The position numbers and the translations under genes are program-made. The notes under the pieces were generated by a model. That model made no database searches. It saw only the letters and a program-made list of their open reading frames with translations, and was not told where the DNA came from. From Tyto alba (taxonomy: Eukaryota > Chordata > Aves > Strigiformes > Tytonidae): a stretch of 64,000 nt of DNA. Position 1 is the stretch's first letter. Each line of letters starts with the position of its first letter. The DNA is taken from NCBI RefSeq assembly GCF_018691265.1, contig NW_024881300.1, positions 6,151,546 to 6,215,545 of the forward strand, written 5' to 3'. This document shows positions 1 through 12,055 of the stretch, piece by piece.

Positions 1-3000
1 CATAGCCCTGTTATATCATTTTATCCTTGTATCCTGGGAGCTATTGTATGCCCTTATCTTAAGCTCATTTCTCTTCTTCTTACCTCTGTGTCTCTTCAGG
101 AGGAAAACCAGTTTGTATATTATGTTTTATTCAAAGAAGGAGGAAAACCATTGCCTGTGCAAGAGTTGCTACATAACTACTGAGTTGATAATTTAAATGT
201 TGCTGAGTCCTTGGAGTGCCCACTCAGTTAGTTAATAAAACCCAACCAAACAAGCAAGCAACATCTCTTCAAACATACTTGTTTTTTTCTTCATCTGCCA
301 TCCAGTCATCCTTAAGGAAATGCCCTAGGGGCCTGGAAAGGATTATGCTGATGACTGCAATACTGGAGAGTACTGGTTTTGTGTACCTGTCAAATGTAGT
401 GAGACTCATGTTTGTGTGGGTTTTTTTGCACTCCCAAAACTGCTTTTAATAACCACTAACATGTCACAGGAAATGATGTCTCTCTCGAATGCTTGCAAGG
501 GTATGTGTCCGTCTCTAAGTATAAAATGATACATAGATAAATAAGAAACCAATTACTTTTTCAGTGCAGAAGTGCTCTATTCCTTAGCAAAATTAAATGC
601 AACTTTTCAGATTAATTGCCAACAAAATTTCATGCATGTGCTATGTATCTTACTCTCCACTTTAGCAAAAATGTGGAGTGACAGGTAAATCAGTAGTCTG
701 AACTGGAATTTGTGGTAAGGCTTTTTTGGAATTAACAGTCCTTCCCATCTGCTATTAAAAATACTTTTTATAATTAACTGAAATGCCAAGAAGGTTGGGT
801 TAGATGAAGTGAGACATTATCTGCATATCCTTCTTCTCCTCTCCCAGCTGTAGAACACTTACTGCATACAAAAATACTTGGTGAGACGTATTAAATTTCT
901 TCAGAATTAGCACATCACTGACGCAAAGTTGAGCTACTGTGTAAGAAAGTGTCTGCAGGCAAAACCCACTAGAGGGCAATGTTGGAAAAGGAATTATAAG
1001 ACTAAAAACCGTATTAAGTGATGTGGGTACACTGTCCTTGGTGATGAGCATTAGGGAAGAATGCAGACACTAATCTTGCGTAGCTCTCTTAAATTTAAGA
1101 GTTGGAAAGGCTATGTGTTTTAAACTGAATATTTGATTTAAATTTTTGCTGCTGTTACGAATTGAATGCTTAAAATGTTTTACCTAGTGCTTAAGTTCTA
1201 AAGTATTTTCTGCTGCCATTATTGCTGTTATGTAATCAGTGCCTATTTGGCCACATTTGGGCATCTGTAGCACTAAATTATGGAGGCTGGTTTTAGAGGC
1301 AGATTCTTTTTTGTGTGCTTCCACTTTGAGCTCTTTGGTAAAACTTGAAAACTGGTTTTGCTTTTGTGTTGAATATGGTTCCAAAAGGGTACAAAATACT
1401 TCTAAAATTGAAGTTAAGTAGTAGTGAAAGATAATGTCACTGGCTCGATAGAGGATCCTGTTGGGAGACCTTTGAGGAAATACATGCTGCCTCTAAACTA
1501 TGGTTACTTTGAAACTTAATTTTTTTTTTCCCTCTTCTTCACTGGCTGAAAAAACTACTTTTGCTTAGCTTCACATAAACATGCTGGTAGCGCTCTGGGG
1601 AGAGTTCAGAATAATGCTAGGGATGTAAAATTTTTATCATAGTGAGTGTCTTGAACTGTTGTGTACTTTTCAAATGTGAGAAGAAAACATTTTCGAGTAC
1701 AGTTAGAAATCATCATGAAGTTAGGCTCGCTGTCTTTAGATGATAGTTCTTAACAAATTGGAAACAAACAACTTTAGGTCTACCACTGAAAATAGTAGAT
1801 TTAAAATCTGTTTTAAATATATTTCACTCTTACAGTGCAGTAAGAAAATTAATTACTTTTCAATGTACGGAGGTATGATATGGCTAGGTGATACTATTAA
1901 GAATCTAAATAAACCTACTTTGACTGAAAGCTGTTTCCTGTATTTGTTATGTAGTTTTAGAGTAAGTAGAAGTGATCTCAAATTAAAAAGAATATTTGTT
2001 TCAGTCATCTACAAAAAGTATGTGACTCTACTTAAAGGCTGTCATAGTAAATACTACTTTCTTCACTGATCGTTTGATCCATTTAACTTCTGTAGGTTCT
2101 GTCAAGCCAAAATTGCTGTTTTCTGATGAGTTTATTCTAGATTATCTATCTCAAATGTCTTAAATACTATAAATACTTGCTGTTTATGTGGTAAAATTCC
2201 TAGACCCTGCTGTGATGGGAAATGATGTTAAACAGATCCTTCAAGAAAAGCCTATATATAAGACTGAGTACTATGTCTTAGCTGCACGGTTGCTCTTCAC
2301 TAGGAATGTGCTTTAAGATCTTAACTCATGAGTCCTGGCATCGTTTTTGTCTCTGCAGCCATCTACTACTGGTTCCTGATCTGTCTCAGAGTCAGCTTCC
2401 TAGGCCTGGTCCATTTTATTTAAACTTTCCAGAGTTAGTGTTGACTCTTACTCCTTATCTGTCAGACTCGATCTTACTATATGTATATCAGAACAAAGCA
2501 ATCTCTTGGCTTATATGTTTTTCACTTTGGCTTGTTCTGGGTTGCTTGCTGTCTGCAGTGCTGGCATCATATCCTGTCTGGATAGACTTATATGCTCTGG
2601 TAAAATAAAGGTTATAATTGAGCATTGTTTAATTTCAGTGTTTTTCCTCAGGCTGGTTATGTGTTACCAAGTATGTGTTTTGGTAAGAGATATCCCTTTT
2701 GGGATGACTGACTTTAGCAGATACATAGTTTTTATCTAGGATTCTCCTGGTATCTAAAATGTAAGGATATTGGGTGATTCTTGACCTGAACTGAAAAGTG
2801 CTCTGAGAATTTTTGTAAGATTGCAGTGGAGTTTAAGGTCACTTCCAGTTTCAGTAGTGAGTTACACGGTGATTAGTCATTGAGAATGCTGAAGGAGGTT
2901 GTCCTCTGTTTCAGCTTTTCATTCAGCTAAGAAAACATAGCTGCTTTTCTGCATATTTCAGACCACTCATTATAATCCACAACACTGTTCTACATAGACT

Positions 3001-6000
3001 AAATTATTAAACATTGATTTCAATTTGTTTAATCAAGTACTGATGCTTTTTGCATGTACCATGGGTGTCAGCTTGGTTAAGTAGCTGTGATCAGTAAGGT
3101 GCCAGACCTCTGGAGCTTGTATGAGTGGGGACTAAGCTTCTGTCCTGTTTCTCCGAGTGTACAGTAATATTTATGCCTATATTTATAGGTACTTTACTCC
3201 GTATCCTTTATTTTCATTCTTGTGGTCTCATAGTACTGAGGCAAACAATCTGTACCCAGTTTTCCTGGTCCCTACACTGGGTCTTGTATTTGAACACATG
3301 TTCAGAATACAGTGTTCTTTTCATTGTTTCTTAATTATCATCACTTGAAAGACAGTAATCTTGAAGTGAAATTTAATTGCTCTGTTAGTTCAAACATCTG
3401 CTAGAAGGTTTCAATAGATAATGGTACTTTGAATTGCTGTAAGATGGATTTTGTTACTGATGGCTGGCAAAAGTCTTCAATATATTAGCCTTGAAGCTAC
3501 ATGGGCTAACAGCAATAGTAAATAGTTTGTACAAATGGAGAAGTCCAAGAGAAATACTTGCTAAAAAATTACTCTGATACTTTTGTGTATTTACGAAGGC
3601 TGATTATGTTGAGTAGAAATTTTAAAGTTTAATAGAAGTTAGAAATTGTTTGGAGTGTTTTTTAATTCTGCAAAGCCATAGTAAAGCTAATCATCAATCG
3701 GAGCCAAAATGATATTGGAAAATCATTCCTATACAAACGGAAATTATTATAATTTAAAAAGGTGCAAATGAAACCATACTTTTTCAGAAAGAGATCAATG
3801 AAAAGCACTTTATTAGAAAACATAAATCACTTTTTAATTTTAGATGTAGTAAGGAAAAATACTTCTTCAGTTTCATTGAAATTGATTGGTACACCTGCAG
3901 AGAAAAGCAGCTTTATCATCTCATTATCAGTCAATTAATATTCAGGTCTAAATGTGAATACTCTTGCAGTTAACTGTAAATGAATGATTTTATTGAAGTC
4001 TTAATAGATGAGGAAAAGCAGGCTTCTGCTATGCTAAATGAGGTCAGGTGGGGAAAAGAATAAAAATGAGTAATTCTGTTAGGAATTTAAATCTTTTCAG
4101 TGTTTCTAGAGCTTTAAATGGACACTTTTTTGAAACAAACTTCCGTTTTGGTCATACTGAACTTTTCTTATAAGGGGTGCTACTGCTTGTTTTGGTAAGC
4201 TTCCATGCTCAGGCTTTCTAATACCTCAGAGTGTGGAGGACTTCAACTCAGAAGAATAGATTTGCATACAAAAGTGGGAGCACTACCTAAATGTTTGTCA
4301 GCCTTCAATACTTGAAATTCATCTTAGTTTGGTTTTCTCCTTCAACACATGCCTTGTTAGAGTTGGTTTGGAAGGGAAGGAAGAATGAGGATGGTGAACT
4401 TTTCTCTTACAGCTGGAGTAAACTTTCTGCTAAATTATAAAAGAAGGCCATAGCTTACTTGAGTTCCTCCTTGGAAGTTGTTAGGGTATAAAAAGACAGA
4501 AGTCAGCTGATCACAGCTAAGGTTTGTGTATTTCCCTGTAATACAATTATCTTTTTGCACTTGGACATGAATCAGACTTGAAGTTAGTGCTTTGAATGGT
4601 GTTGAAGTGTGATAAGATCCCTTTTCTTCCACAAAAGAGTAAAGAGTAGATACTGTAAGGTTTTAAAAAGGAATTACTTATGCAGAAGAAAGCTATTGGA
4701 AATTGGTTGAGGTTCAACTTTATGGTGAATCCAGTTATTGGATGGGATTTTCTTTTATAAACTAGTAGAGTGCTTCTAGGATATTAAATACTGTGTATAT
4801 GTAGAATAAAAAGTATTACCTTATAGGAGTATTGGAGTTACTTGAAATTTTAGTAATTTTTGCTGTACTTAGAAGTTAACTATAATAAATACGTAGCCAA
4901 GGAAGAAAAAATTCTGCTTGGTGTAGAAACTTGCAGTAACACTCATCTTTCCTGTCTTGTAGTGTTCTCTAAACATCTCTCTGTTCATCTAAACTTAAGA
5001 AAAAAAAAAAAAAAAAAGAAACTGGCAATAAGTGTTTTATTCAAAACAGCTGCTCTGGAGGTTCAGAAGGCACACTTGTACTCATAGTTCAATACTGCAT
5101 AGATGATTACATTATTGTTTGGCTAACTTAACTCAATGAAAGCTTGTGTAACCAAAAAGGAAATTATTAAAGCGTAAGTAGTAAGCTCCTTCATGCACTG
5201 GCAAGCTCTTCCATTAAGTGTCAAGGGGGATAAAATAATGATCTACTTGGTACCACATTTGATGCCAGAAAGAACTCCTCAGACACAAATGACTGGAATT
5301 GGTATACATTTTTTTTCTAAACCTGCTTTAGAGTTGTGGGTTTTTTTCTTCTTTTTCTTAAAATAATAACAGTGAACAAATAAAATGGCTTCCAAACCAA
5401 ACTCAGGATGAACAGTAGAATTTCTAAGTTTTGATAATAATCAAAGGAAAAGCACTGGATTGAACAGATGGCTCACATGATAATGGTAAGTTAACTTCCA
5501 ATGGTTTTAAACAAAAAGCTGTTCTGAAGCACCAAATAGGTTCTCTTCATTTAGAAAATATAGAACCATTTAAAAACTTTTTAAATTTCAGAACTAATTT
5601 TTTATAAATTTTTTTCTGAAGCAGAAAGGTTCCATTGGAGAATTGCCAATTATCTCCGTGTTTATAGAGTTTTCTTCCTCTCTTGCCCTCTGATTTAAAG
5701 CTTTTATGATCAACCTATACTGTTCTCCCTGTCCCCTCAAAGAACTCCCCCAAGCCAAGCTGCTAGCAGGATTATTTCAGCTGTAAGCATTTCTGTGGTC
5801 ACTATTGTAATGTAGAGTCAGGAGGAACCTAATTAGAAGATATATGACTGTTAACTTCCTACATGTTTTCTAGTTCATTACTTTCAAAGGGCTAATGAGC
5901 TGTAAAGCCTGCACAGATACAATTATTATGAAGTTGTCACCCAACTCATACGTTCTGCCCAGAGAACAAAACATCCCGACCATATGCTCAAAATTCATGA

Positions 6001-6249
6001 TCTTATATTTTACGTATAGAAGAAACTCATCCACTTCTTCAGTTAACAAAATGTAAAAGATGTTCGTGACCCTATAGGCATCTTACACTAAAATGTGTTC
6101 CCCATAGGACAGTATGATGCTCTTGAGCTATTTCAGTTTGTAAGTGTGTCAGTATGACTACGTGTTTGTTTCTCTAGAGTGCTCTTATATTTGAGAAATA
6201 TATATCCATCTGCTTAAACATCAGTTTTACTGTGCAGATACCTTTTTGA
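1..6249. other. AT-rich unique DNA, no gene recognised
   Basis: About 6.2 kb of AT-rich sequence with short random open frames in all six frames and no recognised protein. It contains an A-run at 5000-5017 and several shorter A/T runs. The only structure worth noting is a candidate splice acceptor followed by a short open frame and a poly(A) signal at 99-239, listed separately. No transposable element could be recognised by eye, although old decayed copies could be missed. Confidence 0.6.
100..255 (+). other. candidate terminal exon (unverified)
   Basis: A long pyrimidine-rich stretch (about 69-96) ends in CAG at 97-99, a good splice-acceptor shape. From 100 the first frame is open for 27 codons and stops with TGA at 181-183. 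AATAAA lies at 234-239, about 50 nt after the stop. This is the arrangement of a short last exon with its 3' UTR. The 27-residue peptide begins EENQFVYYVLF and matches no family I recognise. The 13-base motif AGGAGGAAAACCA occurs twice, at 98-110 and 138-150. T-rich vertebrate DNA produces acceptor-like sites often by chance, so this stays a weak call. Confidence 0.15.
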
Positions 6250-7012
6250 GCAGATACCTGATACACCTGCACATGGGTTGGGGAGATCCCAAGCACAAAT
6301 CCAGGCTGGGTGAGAAGTGGGTTGAGAGCAGCCCTGAAGAGAAGGACTTGGGGGTGTTGGTGGGGGGAAAACTGCCCGTGAGGCAGCCCCGTGCGCTCAC
6401 AGCCCAGAACCCACCCGTGTCCTGGGCTGCAGCCAGAGCAGGGGGGGCAGCAGGGCCAGGGGGGGGATTCTCCCCCTCTGCTCCGCTCTGGGGAGACCCC
6501 CCTGCAGTGCTGGGGCCAGCTCGGGGGCCCCCAACAGCAGAAGGACACGGAGCTGCTCGAGCGGGGCCAGAGGAGGCCACGGAGATGCTGGGGGGGCTGG
6601 AGCAGCTCCCCTGGGGGGCCGGGCTGAGAGAGTTGGGGGGGTTCAGCCTGGAGAAGAGAAGGCTCCGGGGAGACCTTGGAGTGGCCTCCCAGGGCTTAAA
6701 GGGGGGACAGGAAAGGTGGGGAGGGACTCTTCATTGGGGGGTGTGGGGATAGGAGGAGCAGTAATGGTTTTAAACTGAAAGAAGGTATATTTAGATCAGA
6801 TATAAGGAAGAAATTCTTCTCTGTGAGGGTGGCTGAGACGCTGGCAGAGGTTGCCCAGAGCAGCTGTGGCTGCCCCCTCCCTGGAAGGGTTCAAGGCCAG
6901 GTTGGACGGGGCTGGGAGCACCCTGGGCTGGGGGAAGGGGGCCCTGCCTGGGGCAGAGGGGTTGGAACTGGATGATCTTTAAGGTACCTTTCAACCTAAA
7001 CCATTCTATGAT
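6250..7012 (+). mobile_element. CR1 LINE, 5'-truncated, 3' end of ORF2 plus 3' UTR
   Basis: A GC-rich block in AT-rich surroundings with the hallmarks of an avian CR1 retrotransposon. Decayed coding sequence for the C-terminal part of the CR1 reverse-transcriptase protein is visible in the + frames: the KDLGVLVG-type segment near 6350, then the [18 protein letters not shown] segment near 6625-6680, then the region encoding an R-x-DIRKKFF-like motif near 6790-6820. It ends with the CR1 3' signature GATGATCTTTAAGG...CCATTCTATGAT at about 6970-7012. The element is truncated at its 5' end, as most CR1 copies are, and its reading frame is broken and G-expanded (several runs of 7 or more G), so it cannot move by itself. 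Only one imperfect copy of the terminal 8-mer (ATTCTATGAT) is present. Young by its similarity to the copy at 36330-36876. Confidence 0.95.
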
Positions 7013-10000
7013 ATCTGCCAAGAAGTGTATGCTGACATCAGTTATGTTTCTCTTTTATGAAAAAAGTTACAAGCAAAAAGAAGGCAAATTGCTCATTGAT
7101 ATTTGATGATTTACAAATGTACAACTGCAGATGTAAGTCGGGTAGAATTGAAATGTATGGAAGGGGAGTAAATAGGAAGCTGGTTCAATGTCTGCTTTAA
7201 TCATTAGCAAGCTCTTCCCCATGATCCTTAATTATCTCATTTATCTAATCTAGTGAGGCATAAGACACTAACTGCTGCAAAAGGACCAAACAATCATTAG
7301 TAGCCTACCCCTATGGATAGGATAGGTGGAGTAAGAGTGTAAACTCATTACAGACCTTTCTAGAGTCAACCTCTGCAGGCATCTGCTTAAGGAGACAATT
7401 ACTGCTGATACTTTCCCCAGCTTCTTTTTTTTTTTTGACATTGCTATAGCAAATCCAGTTATTGATCTGAAGTTCCTCATACTCTCTAGCTCTATTGAAT
7501 GTTCATCAGACGGAACTAAATCTCTGGCAAAAGATTTGTCATCCTCTTTTTTTTTAATTCAAAACTAAGGCTTCATTATTGTTGTGCTACATTTGTTCTG
7601 ACTTGATACCGGATTTTTTTGCCCGAGACTAAAGAAATCATCCTGTAGCTGATTCTTTATGCCTTTCTTCTGATTTCTTTGTCCTGCCACATGACTTAAT
7701 GTTACATGGCTAGATCGTTCCTGTCTTAGTCTTATAGCTGAACACTGAAAATTTCAGTTAAATATTCCAAATTACTCCAGCAAAGTAAGCTGTGTAGGAT
7801 GTTCTGTACAAAGGTATTTTTCTTTTACAGAGGAATGTGAAATGTCAGCTGACATGTTAGTACTAAATGTTAGTATCTGGTCATATTTAGTTTTGAATAT
7901 TTGAGTCTATAGATCTGTTTCTCTGTTCTCTGCTATCCTTCCTTTCTGTCAAAAAAATCAGTTCAAAATTCCTTTACCTCAAGTATATTAATATGGGTTT
8001 ATCAGTGTAATTCTGTGGAATCTGACACAACAAAAACAAGGCAGGGAGGGAAGATGAATTTATTGTTCTTTGTGTACTAACTAAAAGCTCGCTCTTAGGG
8101 AGGCAGCAGTGAATGAGATCTTTGTAGTTGTTTGATTCCAGACTCCTTGAGTTTGTTAATCTTCTCACTTAAATGCAAAGGGAATGTCCTTGTCATTATA
8201 TTACTGAGCATACATTTGTAATTCATATATAGTGATGTTCCCCTAACTTCACAACTGTTACCTGCAGAACTAAGTAAATAGTCAAGTGTTTTTCTTGACA
8301 GCAGAAACTTAGGGACCTAACAGCACCTTTCCACTTGTTCCCAGCCAATTAAATGCCTTAACCAAGTAATTTAGGCAAAGCCAACTTTTCCCTTTTTAAG
8401 CATTTCCAGTGTCTTTCAGTTATTAAGGGGCAGGGGGAGGGAAACCCCAAAACACAAACACACTTTAAAGATAAACCTAATACTGCAGAAGCTGCAGCAC
8501 TGTCTCCCTTTTCCTTCTCTAGAAGTGTTCTAGATTTATTTTAGGTGGTTGGGGAAGCAGAATTACTTCCATTATTGCCTGTTTTACAATGTTGAGCAGC
8601 ATTCCTTCATGCGCACCCTGAAAATCTAATACAGGTCACTGGATCATTGAATAGATCAGTGCAACATCCATCTATTTCAGAATTTACTTGTCCCTTGAGT
8701 TCAGCCCCTTCTGTAATAAGCTAAAAACTAGACACCTGCCTGCTACCATTGTTTAATCAGTATTGTCAGAAAACTCTTTGATTACTGAGTCATATGTGGG
8801 TTAAAACAGTGAATGTTAAACTTTATTAGCCTTTCTTCAGGTATTCTAAAATACCTTACTGCCTTCTATCCTGTTCCACTCTGCCCCTGCCCCTTTCAAT
8901 TCTTGCTGTTGTCTTGAGTCAGTTTTTCAGACCACTTCTACAAAAGTAACTTTTTAGATGTACTGGTTGACGGTTTGTATTGACACATCATACCAGAGTC
9001 CATAAGTTACATCATGCTATATTGTGTAATGTTAGATTTGTGAACATCAACGTGGTGTATTAAAGAAAAAAAACATAAGGTGCGACATTATGGAAGCTAA
9101 TCAGAGGAGAGATTTCAGTCGTGCAGAATATATTCTTTCCTGTTTCTAAACAGTTCTAGTAAGTAAATCCTAGAGAAAGCCAAATGTGCATGTTCTCCTT
9201 TTTAGCTTTGTATTAAATTGTATATATCTACAGTGTTTCAGATCAGATCAGGTATAAAAACTACTGCAGAATCAAGCTGTAATGAATATTGCAGCTAGCC
9301 ACTGACCCATTGCAACTCAGTAAAGATTTTCCTAGCTTTGACAAATTAGCTAAAGTGTCAATGGATTTTTAACTGATAGCAAAAATCTCTTGCTGTTGAC
9401 ACTTAGTTAATTCAACATGTACGATGTTTGTCACTATTCTTCGTCATGTTTTCGTAAGTATAGAACTGGTAGCAGGGATGAGTTGCAGTCTGAATATTAT
9501 GAACCAGCACCTGAAACTATCTTGAGTTTATTTAAAGAAAAAAAAAAAAGTAAAGGTTCAGTTTTAAAATCCTGCTTATCTATAAAAAATGGTTTCTGTA
9601 TAATATATGGAATATATACTGTACACACTTAGAAATGTGTGTGTATATATATATAAATAAAACATTCCCTCTTGATTGATTCTTCAAAAACAGAAAGAAG
9701 GAGGGTGAGAAATAATACTAGAAGCAACATCTCCTCTTCAACTCCCCCCACTCCCTTCTTTCATTGAAATGCCATGGGCAGGGATTTCTTTTTTCAGTTC
9801 ACCCCAGTGAAAATAAATGAATGAAAAGGGGTAGATACTAGGTAGGTAGTAGTGATGACAAATGCCTGGGTTAAGCAAGTCTTGATTGTCATTTAATTGT
9901 GCTAGTAAGTGTTAAGGGATATCTGGGACCTGTGGATGGTCTTCATGAAGGGAAACAGGATATAAAATTAGTTCCCTTCCAGTACTTGAGTGTTTTGTAT

Positions 10001-11028
10001 TGTGTTGATGCTCTTAGTTACACTGTAATGATGACTGAATGAAAAGACTTCTGGAGAGGAAAGGCAGCAACTACTACTCATCTAACATATGAAAGCTGAA
10101 AGACAATTTTGAAGAAGAGATCATCACTTTAAATTGTGATAATCAATGTTGTCTTTTCATAATCTCAGGATCTAAGTTGTATTTACCGGTTTGCTCTGGA
10201 TATTTCATTTGTATAACTAAATGTGCTGCTTTCTTCTATGCCTCCTTTTCTTCTATCTCCTCAGCTTCTGCTACTTGTTTTTGTTCTCAGCTTACACAAA
10301 AATGTGTTCTGACAATCCACATGATTATAGTGGGCTCTTAAGCTACTGTAGACACAATAAAGTAATTGCTGTTTGCATTATGGAAGAACCAAAGCTTTGG
10401 GGAGCTACTTTGAAGGGTGGAAGAAACTACCACAACTTTAGTCTTTTAGCCATAAATTTCCGGATACTTATTATTTAGAAATGTATTCTGGTTTTCCCCT
10501 TCTGTCTATAAAATATTTTTTGTTTGTTTTAATAGTGTAACTTAAGTTCTGGTTTTATTTGTAAGTCGGTCTACATTTTTTCACCTTTTTCCTAGAGGAA
10601 AACAAATGGGCTATGTTCCTCTGAGCTGTAAGATGATGCAGAAAATAGATTTCTTCATGACAGCTAAGATTCTCAATTCCCTTCCTTTTCTCTCTTTTCC
10701 ATCATGTTGATACTGCAGATGTATGCCTGTCCTGTGCATAAGATTAGATTACTAAGGAAATAGATATTGTGATAAAGTTAGCACTTTTGTGGTCATTTTT
10801 CACTGAGGGTTTGCTTTTAAACAGCTGAAAACTTGTAGTTTACTCTCCCAATAGCTCCATGTAGGTGTCTGACAAGAGCAGGCACCATAATTCAGGTTTT
10901 TAATGTGAACAGATGTTGTGGATGAGTGATTTAGGATCCTGATGACTATGCCAATTTGTCACAGGTGACAGTGTTCTAAATAGCTTAAAGAATCTCTGTC
11001 AAAGGTATTAACAAAAGAGATTTTAACA
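7013..11028. other. AT-rich unique DNA, no gene recognised
   Basis: About 4 kb without a recognisable gene or repeat family. It holds a short (GT)n/(AT)n microsatellite near 9635-9655 and several T or A runs (for example 7427-7436, 9537-9549). Open frames are all under 90 codons and look random. Confidence 0.55.
9635..9655. repeat. (GT)n/(AT)n microsatellite
   Basis: A short compound dinucleotide run, about four GT units followed by about five AT units, immediately followed by AATAAA-like sequence. Simple sequence repeat, likely to vary in length between individuals. Confidence 0.7.
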
Positions 11029-12055
11029 TGGTATTGTAGAAGTGTGGCTTAGCAAAGTTGAATGGCAAGGTTCCCTTTACTACTTACTACATGGAAGGAA
11101 AATAAAGTTAGAATTGACTCAGAATGTTTTACGCAGAGACTGGAGATGCAAAACTGTCAAGGAGACCACCTCTCCTTGACTCACAAGGTTCAGAGCGGAC
11201 CCCCTTGCTTTCTAAACTCCCAACAGAGCTTAGGTGCAACTAGATTCAATCTTAGAGATGTGAGAAGGTAAGGAAGACTCTCCCTTTGAGTCATGAGGTT
11301 CAGAGTAGACGCCTTGGTTTTCTGAACTTCTGGTGGAGTTTAGGTGTGGCTAGGTTCGATCGCAGTCTCAGACTTGGTTGATGATTTATGTCTAGTGGAA
11401 TTAGGCACATGGATGTCATTAATATTGATTCAGCGTGCTATAAGTCACTAATTGAGGATCTGTTGCAAATAAGGGGTCCCTCCACCTTGGATAAGGAAGG
11501 ATTTCTTAGTCTCAGGTAAGGAATCTCAAACCTAGAGAGGCGTCCCTGCTCAAGGGGAGAGTTGACTGGCATGCAGGCCAGTTGCCATCCCAGGAGAACT
11601 CAAATTGGACTCTTCCAATGATCCGTCACTGGTAAAAGGTCTCGCTGCCTTGAGCAGCAACATTGAGGGGTGTCCCAGCTCAAGGGCAGATCACTGCCAG
11701 GCTGCCTAGCAGGCAGAGCTCAAAGGTGGCTCGCGTAGGCTGTCATATTTATGGGATGAAGTGGTTGGCTCATAGTCAAACTGCATCCAATGGGAAAGGT
11801 ACTCCTTGTGCCTCTAAATTTTTCTGCTCCTTGATAAATGAGTCGTGGAAAAACCACTCGCTACTCATCTGCTAATCGCATGATCAGTGTTCCAAGCTCA
11901 TATATATCAATGCTCACAGGGAAGATCTCTGGCCCTGTGTGGGTTTCCTAGAGGAGTGCTTGGCCCGGCGATGGCTCAGGCCTTTCCCTGCCTTGGAGCC
12001 TATACCAAAGTACTGTGAGTTTGGTTAGGGGGGGCTGAGTGCACCCACCACAACA
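11029..12055. mobile_element. LTR/ERV-like block, unclassified, with internal duplications
   Basis: A roughly 1-kb block that is GC-richer than its flanks and changes character sharply on both sides. Inside it, 11181-11255 and 11291-11365 align base for base at an offset of exactly 110 bp (clear but diverged copies sharing AGGTTCAGAG and GAG-TTAGGTG). A second pair of related segments starts near 11536 and 11665, sharing a GAGG-GTCCC-GCTCAAGG pattern. The ends can be read as TGGT...ACCA (11029-12050) with a weak TAACA/CAACA duplication, or as TGTAGAAG...CCACAACA (11035-12055) with no duplication. A TATA-like ATATATAT sits at about 11900. No reverse transcriptase, gag or env frame is visible. 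I judge it to be a solo LTR or ERV leader/3' fragment of an avian family. Its orientation and exact edges are unresolved. Confidence 0.5.
11181..11365. repeat. 110-bp-offset tandem duplication inside the LTR-like block
   Basis: Two copies, 11181-11255 and 11291-11365, align without gaps over 75 bases at a period of 110 bp with many substitutions. The duplication is therefore older than the individual insertion, or has decayed since. Tandem units of this size are common in retroviral LTR/leader regions. The function here is unknown. Confidence 0.75.

Noticed and set aside
6246..6752. 168-codon + ORF at 6.2-6.75 kb as a host gene
   Set aside because: It is decayed CR1 ORF2 C-terminal sequence inside a truncated LINE, with G-run expansions and frame changes.
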